Assembly (NCBI GenBank): GCA_022419385.1
Contig: JAJUBI010000007.1
Span: forward strand, 3,753,768 to 3,817,767
Reading direction: 5' to 3'
DNA from: Paraconiothyrium sp. Pb-2020
Taxonomy: Eukaryota; Ascomycota; Dothideomycetes; Pleosporales; Didymosphaeriaceae
Length of the DNA: 64,000 nt
Shown: positions 13,163-25,471 of the stretch, piece by piece
Layout of the letters: each line of letters opens with the position of its first letter
Position numbering within the stretch: the first letter of the stretch is position 1
Position numbers and translations under genes: made by a program
The notes under the pieces: generated by a model
The model's input: the letters and a program-made list of their open reading frames with translations, nothing else
The model's database searches: none
Told to the model about the DNA's origin: nothing

Positions 13163-13655
13163 TGTTATAAGGGGGTTCCACATACCTAACCTAGGCCGGC
13201 CTTGCAGGTATTTAGTAGATAAGAGTAGATAAGTAATAAGGGGTGTAAGAATATTCTAACCCTACTATAAAAAGCAAGGTAATAATTATATAAGAAGACT
13301 AATAAATCTTATATAAAAGATATACTTTAATTTTAACTATAGAAGTTAACTATAAAGAATATAAAAGATGCTAAAGTTTCTCTAAACTATATACTATTCT
13401 TTATTATTCTTATAATCCCTTGCTTTACTATACTCTAGAGAATTATATCCCCTTAGTAGAAGTATTTTAAGTAATTCTACTAAGCTAGCTTACTCCTAAA
13501 ATTCTACTCTTTTAGTAGAATTCTAGTTATATAATACCTTAGCTAATTAGCCCTACTAACTAGCGTCTATCCTCTAGTTAGTAATAAAGGTGTTACTAAT
13601 ATTTTATATATAATTATTCTCCTTTACTAGGTCTTAATCTGTCGTAATTGTAATA
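13163..13655 (-). repeat. Solo LTR of family A (TSD atagc)
   Basis: A 493-bp LTR from tgttataaggggg to cgtaattgtaata, flanked on both sides by the 5-bp duplication atagc (13,158-13,162 and 13,656-13,660). It lies inside the minus-strand B pol region, with pol sequence resuming directly after it. A matching TSD around one LTR marks loss of the element body by LTR-LTR recombination. Confidence 0.9.
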
Positions 13656-16123
13656 ATAGCGGGATAGCAGAGATTAAAGATTTATAAAATAGATTTCTTA
13701 GTAAATTCTTTCTTAAGTTAATCTATTACTTATTAGTATTTATCTATTTATTTAAAGGGTACTTCTTTCTTTATTAGCCTTATAAGGGGCTTTATTATTT
13801 TTATCTAGTCTAGAATAAACTTCCTGCAATAATTATAAAATTCTAAAAAGAATTAAATATTCTTAATATTTTCTAGTTTTCCCTAGTTTAAAATTTCTTA
13901 TAGTTTTATTTACTTAATCTTAAGCCTTCTAGGTTCTACTACAAACTCTAGAAAGATAGTTTAAGTAATATAAAATTTATATTTTTTAAGCTTTAAATAT
14001 AGCTTAGCTTTATTTATATAGTCTAGTACTTCTTTTATATACTTTTAGTAGTCTTATTTATTATTTAAGTATATTAAGATATTATTTAGGTATACTATAG
14101 TATACTTACTAATATATTCTTAGAGCATAGTATTAATTTACCTTTAAAAGACTACTAAAGTATTAGTAAGCCTAAAAAATATAATATTATACTTAAATAA
14201 CTCTAACTTTATTCTAAAGGCAGTTTTCTATTTCTTACCTTTCTTTATTCTAATTTAGTAGTATATATTCTTTATATTTAAGTAGGTAAAAATCTTTGTA
14301 TCTTAGAGTTAGTCTTATAAATTTAAGATTAAGAGTAATAGGTACCTATTCTTAATTATAATAGTATTTATTTTTCTAAAGTTAATATAAAACTATAGTT
14401 TTAGGTTGTCCTTCTTTTCTATAAAGGTAACTCTATAAGCAGTAGAAGACTAAGAAGGCTAAATATACTTTTATTTAAAGTTATTTCTAATATACTATTT
14501 AGTAACCTTAAGTTCTTATTTAGTTATTTTATATACTAGTTTCTATATAGGTTATTTCTCTTTCTCTAGTCTAATTTTGCAGTTCTATTTAGCGTGTTCT
14601 AGAAGATATTCTTCTAGTTTATTAAAGATATCTATAAACCTTTAGTATTAACCTAGTATTTCTAAAGTAAGTTTCTTATTTACTACTAATTAGTATAGGT
14701 ATTAGACTTATTTTATTCTCTAGTAGATAGTTAAATTAATCTATTTTAGCTATAGCATTTCTAGAATTACATTTTACTAATTATCTATTTTAGCTAGGTC
14801 TATAATAAAGTTTTTAATAACTAGTCCTTCTAATAGAAAGGTTTCTAGTATTATTTCTATATAGATTTATTTTTAAAAAGGCAGTTCTTTAATATTAAAT
14901 AGGGTTCTTTTTTCTATTTTATTAGTATAGTAGAGTTCTTTATCTTCTATAAAGTTCTTAGAGATAAAGTTTTATATTACTCTACTATTAATTATTACCC
15001 TAATTAGTTTTTCTTAGTATTCTTCTTAAATTATAATATATACTTTATATACCTCTTAGGGCTTTTTTATCTTTTAGCTAATATTTTATTTATATCTTTT
15101 TTACTATATATTAAGGGCATTTATTTTAGGGCACTTATACTAAGGTTGCCCTTTTATATATTTAATTAGTAAAAGAGGTCTAGAGGCTAGTACTAGGTAT
15201 CCCCTATACTTCTTTTTTAGATGTTATCTATATACTTTATCCCTTAGAATAAGGTTATTATAGGGGTTATCTATTATCTATATTAGGAAGGCGTAATATT
15301 TCCTCTTTAGAGTTAGGTATATTAGATAATTATTATAATATATAATATCTATAATAACTTATAATATACTAGGTATTTAGTTAGTATTTAGGGATTATCC
15401 CCTTCTATTAGTTCTATTAGTCTATCTAAGTATTCTTCCCTAATTAGGATCTAGTACTTTATTATAACTTAAGGTATATAAGCTTTATCTACCTACTTAA
15501 TTTTATTAGTAATTTAGGCCTATTCTTATTTATTTAGCATTTCTTTTACTAGAACTATATTTTATTCTACCTATTTATTAAAGCTTATAAACTTTATATT
15601 TTATAGAAACTAGATCTTCTAGTTTTTATAAACCTTATAGATAGTTTCCCTATATAAATTCTTATAATAGAAGTATAAGCCCTTAATTATTTATTATATA
15701 TCTTTAGTCTTAACTAGTCTAGCTACCTTATACGTTAGTCCTATAGGCTAGAAGTATTTAATTCCTTCTATATAAATACTTTTACTAGGGGATATAGGTA
15801 CCTTTTATACTAGTAATAAGAAGAAGGGCTTATTTCCCCTTAAAGTTAACTAGAATAGAGTATTTACTAATTTATCTAAGTTACTATCTTCTTTATTATT
15901 ATTAGATTTGCTTTCTAAATCTTTAGTATTATAAAATTTTAAAACCTAGGCATTTTACTTCTTAAGCTATAGAATTATCTATTTTTTTTAAGTTACTACT
16001 AGCCTTTCTTCTATAGGCTAGTACTTTATATCCTTTCTTATCTTTATATATAATATATACATGTCTTAGAAATACTTAGCCTAATAGGTAGTTTTATATT
16101 TCTTACCACTAGCTAGTTTCTCT

Positions 16124-16615
16124 TATTATAAGGGGGTTTTACGTACCTAACCTAGGCCGGCCTTATAGGTATTTAGTAGATAAAAGTAAATAAGTAATAA
16201 GGGGTATAAGAATATTCTAACCCTACTATAAAAAGTAAGGTAATAATTATATAAGAAGACTAATAGATCTTATATAGAAAATATACTTTAATTTTAACTA
16301 TAGAAGTTAACTATAAAGAATATAAAAGATGCTAAAATCCCTCTAAACTATATACTATTTTTATTATTCTTATAATTTCTTACTTTACTATACTCTAGGG
16401 GATTATATCCCCTTAGTAGAAGTATTTTAAGTAATTCTGCTAAGCTAGCTTACTTCTAGAATTCTACTCTTTTAGTAGAATTCTAGTTATATAATACCTT
16501 AGCTAATTAGCCCTACTAACTAGTGTTTATCCTCTAGTTAGTAATAAAGGTATTACTAATATTCTATATATAATTGTTCCCCTTTGCTAGGTCTCAATCT
16601 GTTGTAATTATAATA
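16124..16615 (-). repeat. Family A LTR, left boundary of the inverted gag segment
   Basis: A 492-bp copy starting tattataaggggg and ending gtaattataata. Its own flanks do not match (tctct on the left, ttaga on the right). They pair instead, as reverse complements, with the flanks of the opposite LTR at 17,327-17,819. Confidence 0.9.
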
Positions 16616-17326
16616 TTAGAGAAGAAGATTAGAAAGTAGCTTATATAATAATTTACTTTATAGGCAAAATAATAGACTAGTTTAATAGTTACCTTATAAA
16701 CTAGAGAATAAACTAAATAAATAACTAAAAAATAGAAACTAACCTTATTTTTATAAGTTATACCTACTTTAAGTAAAAACTCTAACTAACCTTTAGTAAT
16801 ATTAATATAGAATATATAGCTAAATAAAAACTTTTAAAGCTCTAATAGACTAAAATAGTAGTAGCCTATATATTAGTGTTTAAATAGCTGGCTAATAAAG
16901 TCTTAGACTATAGGGAATAAGCTCTAATATAGAAGTTCTATAAAGAACTTAAGTTAAATATTAGATATAAAATAATTAGAATAGAGAAACTAACAACTTT
17001 ATCTATAATAATTAAATAAGCTATTTAAGTAGATAATAAGTTATTTCTATAAAAATAAAATAATAAAGAAGAAAGTAGATATAGTATAAATAGCTAAAAC
17101 TATAAAATTTATAATAAAGGGGATCTAATGGTCTTGGATACTAATAAAGAAAAGGGATTAAGTTAGAATATAATAAAGAAAAAGTAATATAAGAAAGGTA
17201 CTTACTTTAGCTATAGTAAAAAGGGCTATATTACTAGAAACTGTCTAAATAAAAGCTAGGAAAAGTTTGTAAAAGGTACTAAGAAGAAACTAAAGAAGCT
17301 AGAAATTTTAAAGAAAATTAAAGAGA
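16616..17326 (+). mobile_element. Inverted gag segment of the minus-strand B element
   Basis: About 710 bp collinear with B gag at about 25,826-26,530, including the CCHC zinc-knuckle remnant near 17,200-17,240 (FSYSKKGYITRNCLN). It reads on the plus strand although the surrounding B element reads on the minus strand. It is bounded by two A LTRs in opposite orientation. Confidence 0.85.
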
Positions 17327-17819
17327 TATTATAATTATAATAGATTAAGATCTAGTAAAGGGGAATAATTATATATAGAATATTAGTAATACCTTTATTA
17401 CTAACTAGAGAATAAACACTAGTTAGTAGGGCTAATTAGCTAAGGTATTATATAACTAGAATTCTACTAAAAAAGTAGAATTCTAGAAGTAAGCTAGCTT
17501 AGTAGGATTACTTAAAATACTTCTACTAAGGGGATATAATCCCCTAGAGTATAGTAAAGTAAGGAATTATAAGAATAATAAAGAATAGTATATAGTTTAG
17601 AGAGACTTTAGTATCTTTTATATTTTTTATAATTAACTTCTATAGTTAAAATTAAAGTATATCTTCTATATAAGATCTATTAGTCTTCTTATATAATTAT
17701 TACCTTACTTTTTATAGTAGGGTTAAAATATTCTTATACCCCTTATTACTTATCTACTCTTATCTACTAAATACCTATAAGGCCGGCCTAGGTTAGGTAT
17801 ATAGAACCCCCTTATAATA
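17327..17819 (+). repeat. Family A LTR, right boundary of the inverted gag segment
   Basis: A 493-bp copy in the opposite orientation to 16,124-16,615, from tattataattataatag to cccccttataata. Flanks are agaga (17,322-17,326) and tctaa (17,820-17,824), the reverse complements of the two flanks of the other LTR. Confidence 0.9.
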
Positions 17820-18080
17820 TCTAAGGTATTTTTAATTTAAATCTAAATAAAGAAATATAGAGGCTAGAAACCCCCTAAGCTTAGTCTTTATTCTATTAAA
17901 CTTTTTTAAATTGGCTAGTTTTAAGGGTCTACTTCTTATTTTAAGTTCTATTTACTAAATTTATTCTTTTATTATTTTATTAGCCTCTTCCCTCTTTCTT
18001 TCTAATATAACTTTTATTTATTTTACTAACTTATTATAGGTATCTTTTTACCTTTAGTTTTTTTTATTTAGGTAGTTAAG

Positions 18081-18495
18081 TGTTAGGATCTAGAATCCTA
18101 ATATAGGGATATAGACCTATTTATACTTAGCCTTAGTGCCTGTGTATAAAACTACCGCCTAGTCTTTACTAACTATGTAGGGCGCCTATAGAGGTTATAT
18201 AACTACTCTCTAGTAAGCGCTCTCTAAAGAGTGCTTAGGGTAGAGTATGCTATAGAGAGCGCTTACTAGTAAGTACTAGCTAAACTACTATATAGGAATA
18301 TAAGAATAAGAACCTTATACTTATATTTAACCTATTTATTAATCTATTGTTTAGATTTACTTAGGCTCCCTTATTAACTTATTATACTTTGTAAGATACT
18401 TCTATATTAATAAGACTTTCCTTTCCCTCTTAGTCGTCTTGCCTGAGAACTAACCTTAACCCTTTTAGGACTAGCTACCCTTTAGGAGTTTAATA
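18081..18495 (+). repeat. 5' LTR of C1
   Basis: Starts tgttaggatctagaatcc and ends ggagtttaata, 415 bp. The U3 part carries a perfect 15-bp inverted repeat (18,212-18,226 against 18,253-18,267). The 3' half (from tataggaatataag) is shared with the LTRs of C2, but the 5' half is not. Confidence 0.9.
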
Positions 18496-21400
18496 TTTTA
18501 AATACCTTAATAAATAATAAAAACTTCTACCTCTTCTATAGCTTTAGACACTGTCACTGTTACTCTAATAGGCAACTCTAAGAGTAAAGTATATAAACCT
18601 AACTTATACTATAGTAACTGCAACTATACTAATATCTAGATCCTCTAATTAGACTTATACTTCTATAAACTAGGTAAAAACTTACTAGCTAGAAGAAAGT
18701 TATCTTTGCAGCTATATATTATAAGAAGACGCCGGAAATAGATTTAACTATATATTACTAAGTATCTTAAAATAGATTACAAAAACAAAGACAAGAATAT
18801 ATTAATAATTATACTAATATAGTTAATATTATTAAAGACTATACTAATTTTAAGATATTTTAAATAGATATTTAGAATTGCTAATAAGATAGATATTATA
18901 GTACACAAAATTTAAACTATTATATAAAAGTAATCTACAGCCAAATATACAGCAGAATTTAGAAAGTATACTATATAACTTAACTAGAATAATAAATCCC
19001 TAATAATTATATATAAATAAGGACTTAAGAGATCTATACATAAAAACTCCTATATAGTAGAGAAGTTATTAGAAACCTTAATAAACTATATAATAAATTA
19101 ATTAGGATTAATAGAGAATAGTTTACCCTATAATAAGAATTTTAATAAAACTTTAAAATATTAGCTTTAGACAGCAGCCGCCTATAGTCTATAGAGTGCC
19201 ACTAAAGAGACTATAACACTAATTATAAGATTCTTATAGCTACTAGCTAATAGAAGGTATTTAGTTTAATTACTTAAGTAAAGAAAAAGAAAAAGGTTAG
19301 GCCCTTAAAAGTCTATCTAGTGCATCTTAGATAGAATCTACTAGGAGACCAAGACACGCACATATTTTATATATAGTAAACTAGGCTATATTACTAGGAA
19401 CTGTAGATCTAAGAATAAGGTTATTAGACAGTTAAATATACTATCTGTTCTACAGAATAAAGGATAAAGAATAGATAGTTATAGACACTATTAGTAAGTT
19501 AAAGCTTAATAGATTAGAATTAGAAGATTCTTAGGATTTACGACTATATAAGGATGCAGAGGAAGACTAAGATAAGGATATTAAACTAATCTAATAGTTT
19601 TTAATACCTTACCTATAAGCAAAAGGCAAGGAAATAACCTTTATAGACTAATTAGATATATAGAACTATTTAGACAAACTATAAATCTAACTAAGGGATA
19701 GAGAAGTAATACTTCTACCTATAATAATTATGCCTTTGTTCTCTATACTACTAGAACATTATAACTAACGCCGAACAGAAATTATTATACCGGATAATAG
19801 AGAATAGGCGGACCACTAATATGCTTATTAAAACCCTAATATAAACTTCTAAAATAAGGACCCCAAATACTTACTATAGTACTACCTAGACTATTAACAC
19901 CTGTATTACTTAAATATCTAATAGGTAATATGCAAATATAATTAGTGCCTAATTTATTACTAAGCTAAAAAACTATACAGAGGTAAGCAACTATAGTATA
20001 AGTAATAATACTACTAGAAATAGTATAACTGTCTAATTAATAAATATAATAAGCATCTATAGGACAAATACAAATAACTATATTTTTCTAACATAAATAA
20101 TGCTTAAAATATAGCACTTACTATACTATATAATAGCTTATATATATAAGAAGAATAGGAGACCTACCTAAATATAAATTGTATAAGTTATTACAATAAT
20201 AAGTGTATTTATAGGTTTAGTAAGAATCCTAATATTCTATATACAATTATTAACGTGCATAAAGAATTAGATATAATAGATAATAATAAAGCTTCTAAGT
20301 TAAACACTAATTAGTAGAAGAAGAGCCACACTAACTAAAGAAAAGAAAGAAACTAGCAAAGATAGTAAGATTAAAAGAATTATAGAAAGGAAAAATAGAA
20401 GGATTTCTTAAATATAAAAGACTATAACTCTTTTTTAGACCAGATCTTGGCCCTAGAGGCCTATAAGGCTTACACATGCTACAACTTAGGTAAGAAAAAG
20501 CCTTTAGAGAACTAAATACCCTTAAAAGTATAGTATTAATTAAGCTACTAGTTTAGCTTAAAGGATTATAGATAAAAGCTTTTGTAGATTCTAGAGTAGA
20601 GAGAAACTTTATATTACATTAAATAGTAAGGAAAGTAGAACTTATTATACTAGATAAAAAGAAACCCTATATACTCTATATTACAAATAGAACTCTAATG
20701 CCTAAGACGCCTTAAATTATAAAAGAGGTTAGAACAATTCTAAACGTCTAAGAATATAAGAAACAAATTAGCCTAGATATATTAAAAGACTTAGTATATA
20801 AGATTATTCTAGAATTACTTTAGTTAAAGATACACAACCTACATATTAACTAAGGTTTAAAGAAATTATCCTTTAATTACTATAAATATATATCGCAAGC
20901 AAAGCCTGTGCACTAATAGAGTTTAATAGTAAATAAAAAAGTTATTAACAACATAATACCGCAATAGAAAGTTAAGAAATAGAAAATACCCTTAGTAGAC
21001 ACTAGTAGAAACTACTAGGTTATAAAGTATAAGAAGAAGGGTAACAGTACACCCCTTAAAATACTAAAAGAATATAAAGTATAGATATACATATTTATAG
21101 AGAAAATTAGTAAAGTAAACCTACCGGAATATTAACCCTAGAATCTTATAATAGACCTAGAAGAAGAGAAGACGCCACCCTTTAGACTACTATATAGTAA
21201 ATTAGAAAGGGAACTGCAACAAGAAAAGGAATTTATTAAGATAAACCTTATAAAAGAATATATATAACTATTAAAGTTACCTACAGTAAGCCCCTTTATA
21301 TTTATTATAAAGAAAGATAGATTACCGCAACTATATATTAATTACTAAAGACTTAACAATATAACAATTAAGAATTAATACCTATTACTAAATATCTTAG

Positions 21401-24400
21401 AGCTTAGAGACCGACTCTTAAGAGCTAAGGTCTTTATAATAATAGACCTATAAAATAGATACCACCTTATTAGAATAAAGAAAGGTAAAGAATAGAAGAC
21501 AGTATTTAGATTATACTATAGATTATTTAAATATAAAGTTATACTATTTAGACTTACTAATGCACTAGCAGCCTTTTAAGCACTTATTAATTATATACTC
21601 TATAAGCACCTAGATATATTTATTATTATATATATAGATAATATTCTTATCTTTTCTAAAAACAAATCTAACTATACGTTATATATATAAATAGTACTAA
21701 AAGCCCTAGATAAGGTATACCTACAAATTAAACTTAAGAAATGCTAATTTAACGTTAAACGACTTAAATTCCTAGAACACATTATTACTATAAACAGAAT
21801 TAAGATAGCACTAAGCAAGGTTAAATACATTAAGAACTAGCCAGTACTAAAGAATATAAAAAATATCTAAGAATTCTTAGAATTCTGTAAATTCAATAGA
21901 CAGTTTATTAAGGATTATGTAAAAGTTATAATACTACTAATAAACCTTACAAAAAAGGACATACCTTTTAAATAGATAATAAAGTGCAGAATATTATTTT
22001 AACTTCTAAAGATAGTATATATTATAAAACCAGTTCTTATATACTTTAGAAACGGAGAACTACTATACTTTAAAATAGATACTAGTAACCTTACACTAGG
22101 TATATGCGTAAAATAAGAATAAAATAGTAAGTAGTATCTAATTACCTACTACTTATATAAATTTAATAACGCAGAAACACGATATAACATATATAATAAA
22201 GAACTCTATATAATTATAAAAGCCTAAAAATACTAGAGAATCTATGCTCTTAGTTGCTTAATGCTAGAAATCTATATAGACTATAAAAACCTTCTAAGGT
22301 TTATAATAATAAAGAAACTTACGCTGAGATAATAAAGATAGTTATAAACTACTAGATAATATAAGTTTAGAATAATCTATATAGTAGAAAAAGAAAACAG
22401 ACGAGCAGACGCGCTTAGTAGATAAAGTAATTTAGTAGAAGAAAAGGTTAAGACCTTCTCTATAATTCTTTGCAAAACTAAGGACAGATCTCTAGAACTA
22501 ATAGTAGAACTTAACTAACTTCTTATAGCCACAAGAGAAGTATTAAAGGAACTATAAACTAAAATTATTTAATAATACTATAATAACCCTATATACGGAC
22601 ACCCAGGTATTAAGAAAACTATAGAACTTATCTAACAAAACTACAGCTTTAAAGAAATTAAGGAAGCAGTAATAGACTTTATATATAAATATATAGACTA
22701 CTAAAAGAATAAACATATAACACATCTTAAATATAGAGATATATAGGCCATTAGAATACTAATAGTACTATAGGAAGACATCGCAATAGACTTTATTATA
22801 GAACTACTAAAATTTAAAGATCTAGTTATAGGAATTAAATATAACACTATTCTAGTAATTATATATTAACTTACTAAGTACATTAAGTTAATACTATATT
22901 TTAAGATAACTACAGCTAAGGAACTTACCTTTCTTATCCTAGATTAACTTATTAGATATTATAGAATTCCCAAAACAATTATAAGCAACAGAGATAAACT
23001 CTTTATATTAAACTACTAGATAATACTTATAGCGCTTATTAGAATAAAAAGAAAGTTATTAATAGTATATTACCTACAAACAGATAGATAAATAAAATGT
23101 ATAAACTAAATAATAGAAATATACCTACGTATCTACTGTAATAACTAGAAGAATAACTAGATTTCCTTACTACTAATAGTATAACTAGTATACAATAATA
23201 AGGTATTAGCCGTAATAGGCTATACACTATTCTATATAAATTATAGCAGATACCTATATCTCTTTAATTAAACATTTCCTACAAACATTTAAACAGAACA
23301 AGCCATTAAAATAGCCAAGAAAATAAAGAATATTTATAAAGAACTCTAAGAAAACCTTAAGAAAGCTTAACAGTAAGTAATTTTTTATATAAACTAAAAA
23401 TAAAAAATGGCACCTTAGCTAAAGAAAGGGGATAAAGTATACCTACTTATAAAAAATCTTTAAACCTAGAAAAGAAAGCACAAAAAACTAGATTATATTA
23501 AAGTTAAACTATTTTATATTTCTAAATAAATATTGCCGGTAAACTACAGATTAGAATTACTACTAAATATAAAAATATACCTAGTATTCTATATAGACTG
23601 CTTAGAACCAGTAGACCTAAAAACACTAGTTAAAACTACCTTCTATTACAAACTAGAGGAAGAAAACGAATTTAAAGTTAAAAATATTCTATTAAAATAT
23701 TAGAGGAATAAAACTACCAAATACCTTATTAAATAGAAAGGGTATCTGTACAGCAAAAATATATAGAAGCCAAAAAGTAATCTAGGTAATTATTAGAAAA
23801 TACTACTAGAGTTTAAAAACTTCTAATAGAGGCTGTACTGCCAACGTCCTAGACTTACCTAGATAGATAGAAGAGGGGTAGAAGCCATCTAATTAACTAT
23901 ATCTAGAGTAGATTATATAGTACCTAAGTATTCTACTAATATATTAGCAGCAGAATAATCTATAGTACTTACACTTATATTCTCTCTATCTATAGCTATT
24001 TCTACAGCTAAGTATATAATTTTTTTATAAATATACTTTTTAGCTTAGGCTAATATCTTCTTATACTGTAATATATAAGTAATTATAGTAGCTAATTTTT
24101 TCTTATCTTCTTTAACCTTCTTTTTATACTCCTCATAAGTTTTGTCCAAATTCGACCAACTTATATTTATATAGGGACGGCCCTAGCGAACGCATTCGGT
24201 ACACTTTAGACTAGAACCAGGTATAATAAAATATAACTAATTCTTAAGAACACAATTAGCACAGGGATCCTCTATAACTATATTAGTAAAAAGAATTTCT
24301 TAATAAAGGCGATGTCTTTAGATGGTAGAATTGGCTAGTATAATACTAACTAACAGAAGTAAGTAGGGTAAGCAGTGGCTTATATAAGAATACTTAGTAA

Positions 24401-24426
24401 TACTATGTTTTAAGGGCAAAACAATT

Positions 24427-24438
24427 AAAGGAGAGAGG
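24427..24438 (+). other. Polypurine tract of C1
   Basis: aaaggagagagg just before the 3' LTR, the expected plus-strand priming site for reverse transcription. It survived because purine runs contain no CpA. Confidence 0.75.
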
Positions 24439-24441
24439 TAA

Positions 24442-24857
24442 TGTTAGAATCTAGAATCCTAATATAGGGATATAGACCTATTTATACTTAGCCTTAGTAT
24501 CTATACATAAAACTACTACCTAGTCTCTACTAACTATATAGGGTGCCTATAGAGGTTATATAACTACTCTCTAGTAAGCGCTCTCTAAAGAGCGCTTAGG
24601 GTAGAGTATGCTATAGAGAGTGCTTACTAGTAAGTGCTAACTAAACTACTATATAGAAATATAAGAATAAGGACCTTATACTTATATTTAACCTATTTAT
24701 TAATCTATTATTTAGATTTACTTAGGCTCCCTTATTAACTTATTATACTTTATAAAATACTTCTATATTAATAAGACTTCTCTTTTCTTTCTTAGTCGTC
24801 TTGCCTGAGAACTAACCTTAACCCTTTTAGAACTAGCTACCCTTTAGAAGTTTAATA
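24442..24857 (+). repeat. 3' LTR of C1
   Basis: 416 bp, near-identical to 18,081-18,495 apart from RIP-type transitions, and ending gtttaata before the TSD ttaag. Confidence 0.9.
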
Positions 24858-24952
24858 TTAAGTTATTTCTTTATCTAAACTAGGTCTATTAGGTCTAATA
24901 ATATTAGTTAGTTTACTGTAGAAGCTATTATTTAGTAAGGGTAACTTAGGTA

Positions 24953-25471
24953 TATATCTATAAAGACTCTTAAAATATAATTATTAAAGTATAATAGGAT
25001 TCTTCTATTACTATATTAAGCTATAGCCTAGTTAGGGTTTTAGTAAGAGATAAGTAGTATATAGGTTTGTATAAGTTATATATAAGTAAGTGTTAATTAA
25101 TTACTATAATAAAAATATATTACTAAAGACTTAAAGGTAATCTTCTAAAAATAAACTAGATATAGTAAACTATATTATAGATTAATAATAAGGGATTACT
25201 AGTAGTAATCTGTTATCTTTATATACTACTATCTAGCCTAGAATCTGTAGGCTCTATTTATAAGTTTTTATAAATTTATAAATTCTAGCTCTATAGCTCT
25301 ATATTCTTAGCATCTATAGATCTATAAATCTAATTATATAACTTTAGTTACGTGTTTATATTATACTTAGTATCTAACCTATAATTATAATACTTATCCT
25401 TATAATCTAACTAGTTGCTACTATTATTATATTAGTTTCTATAATTCTGTTGCGGCGTAGTAGCTGTAATA
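24953..25471 (-). repeat. Family B LTR at the head-to-head junction of the two B elements
   Basis: A 519-bp LTR in minus orientation. To its left is the B leader reading leftwards (gggtaacttaggta ends at 24,952). To its right the same leader reads rightwards (tacctaagttaccc from 25,476). It serves as 5' LTR of the minus element, and the plus element has no 5' LTR of its own next to its body. Confidence 0.85.

Larger units (their letters stand above)
18081..24857 (+). mobile_element. Element C1: complete Ty3/Gypsy chromodomain retrotransposon, RIP-dead (TSD ttaag)
   Basis: A 6,777-bp element with 415/416-bp LTRs (18,081-18,495 and 24,442-24,857), flanked by ttaag at 18,076-18,080 and 24,858-24,862. 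Plus-strand order: gag with a CCHC remnant near 19,370-19,415 (SKLGYITRNCRSK), protease near 20,550-20,640, reverse transcriptase about 21,180-22,000 (YIDN at 21,631-21,645 for the usual YxDD), RNase H about 22,000-22,440, integrase from 22,580 (GHPGIKKTIEL), and a chromodomain remnant about 23,665-23,820 (KYLIK, KGYLYSKN). A polypurine tract precedes the 3' LTR. Many Trp codons are TAG and Met codons ATA. It sits in the 5' leader of the minus-strand B element. Confidence 0.92.
10097..25471 (-). mobile_element. Family B Ty3/Gypsy element, minus strand, RIP-dead, host of three nested insertions
   Basis: LTR B lies at both ends in the same (minus) orientation. Between them on the minus strand run integrase, RNase H, reverse transcriptase (the mutated YxDD region near 14,083-14,100), protease and the gag/pol linker. 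Every stretch has a collinear plus-strand counterpart at 25,472-31,590. Interruptions are a solo A LTR (13,163-13,655), an inverted gag segment between two A LTRs (16,124-17,819), and element C1 (18,081-24,857) in the 5' leader. All frames are full of stops. Confidence 0.8.
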
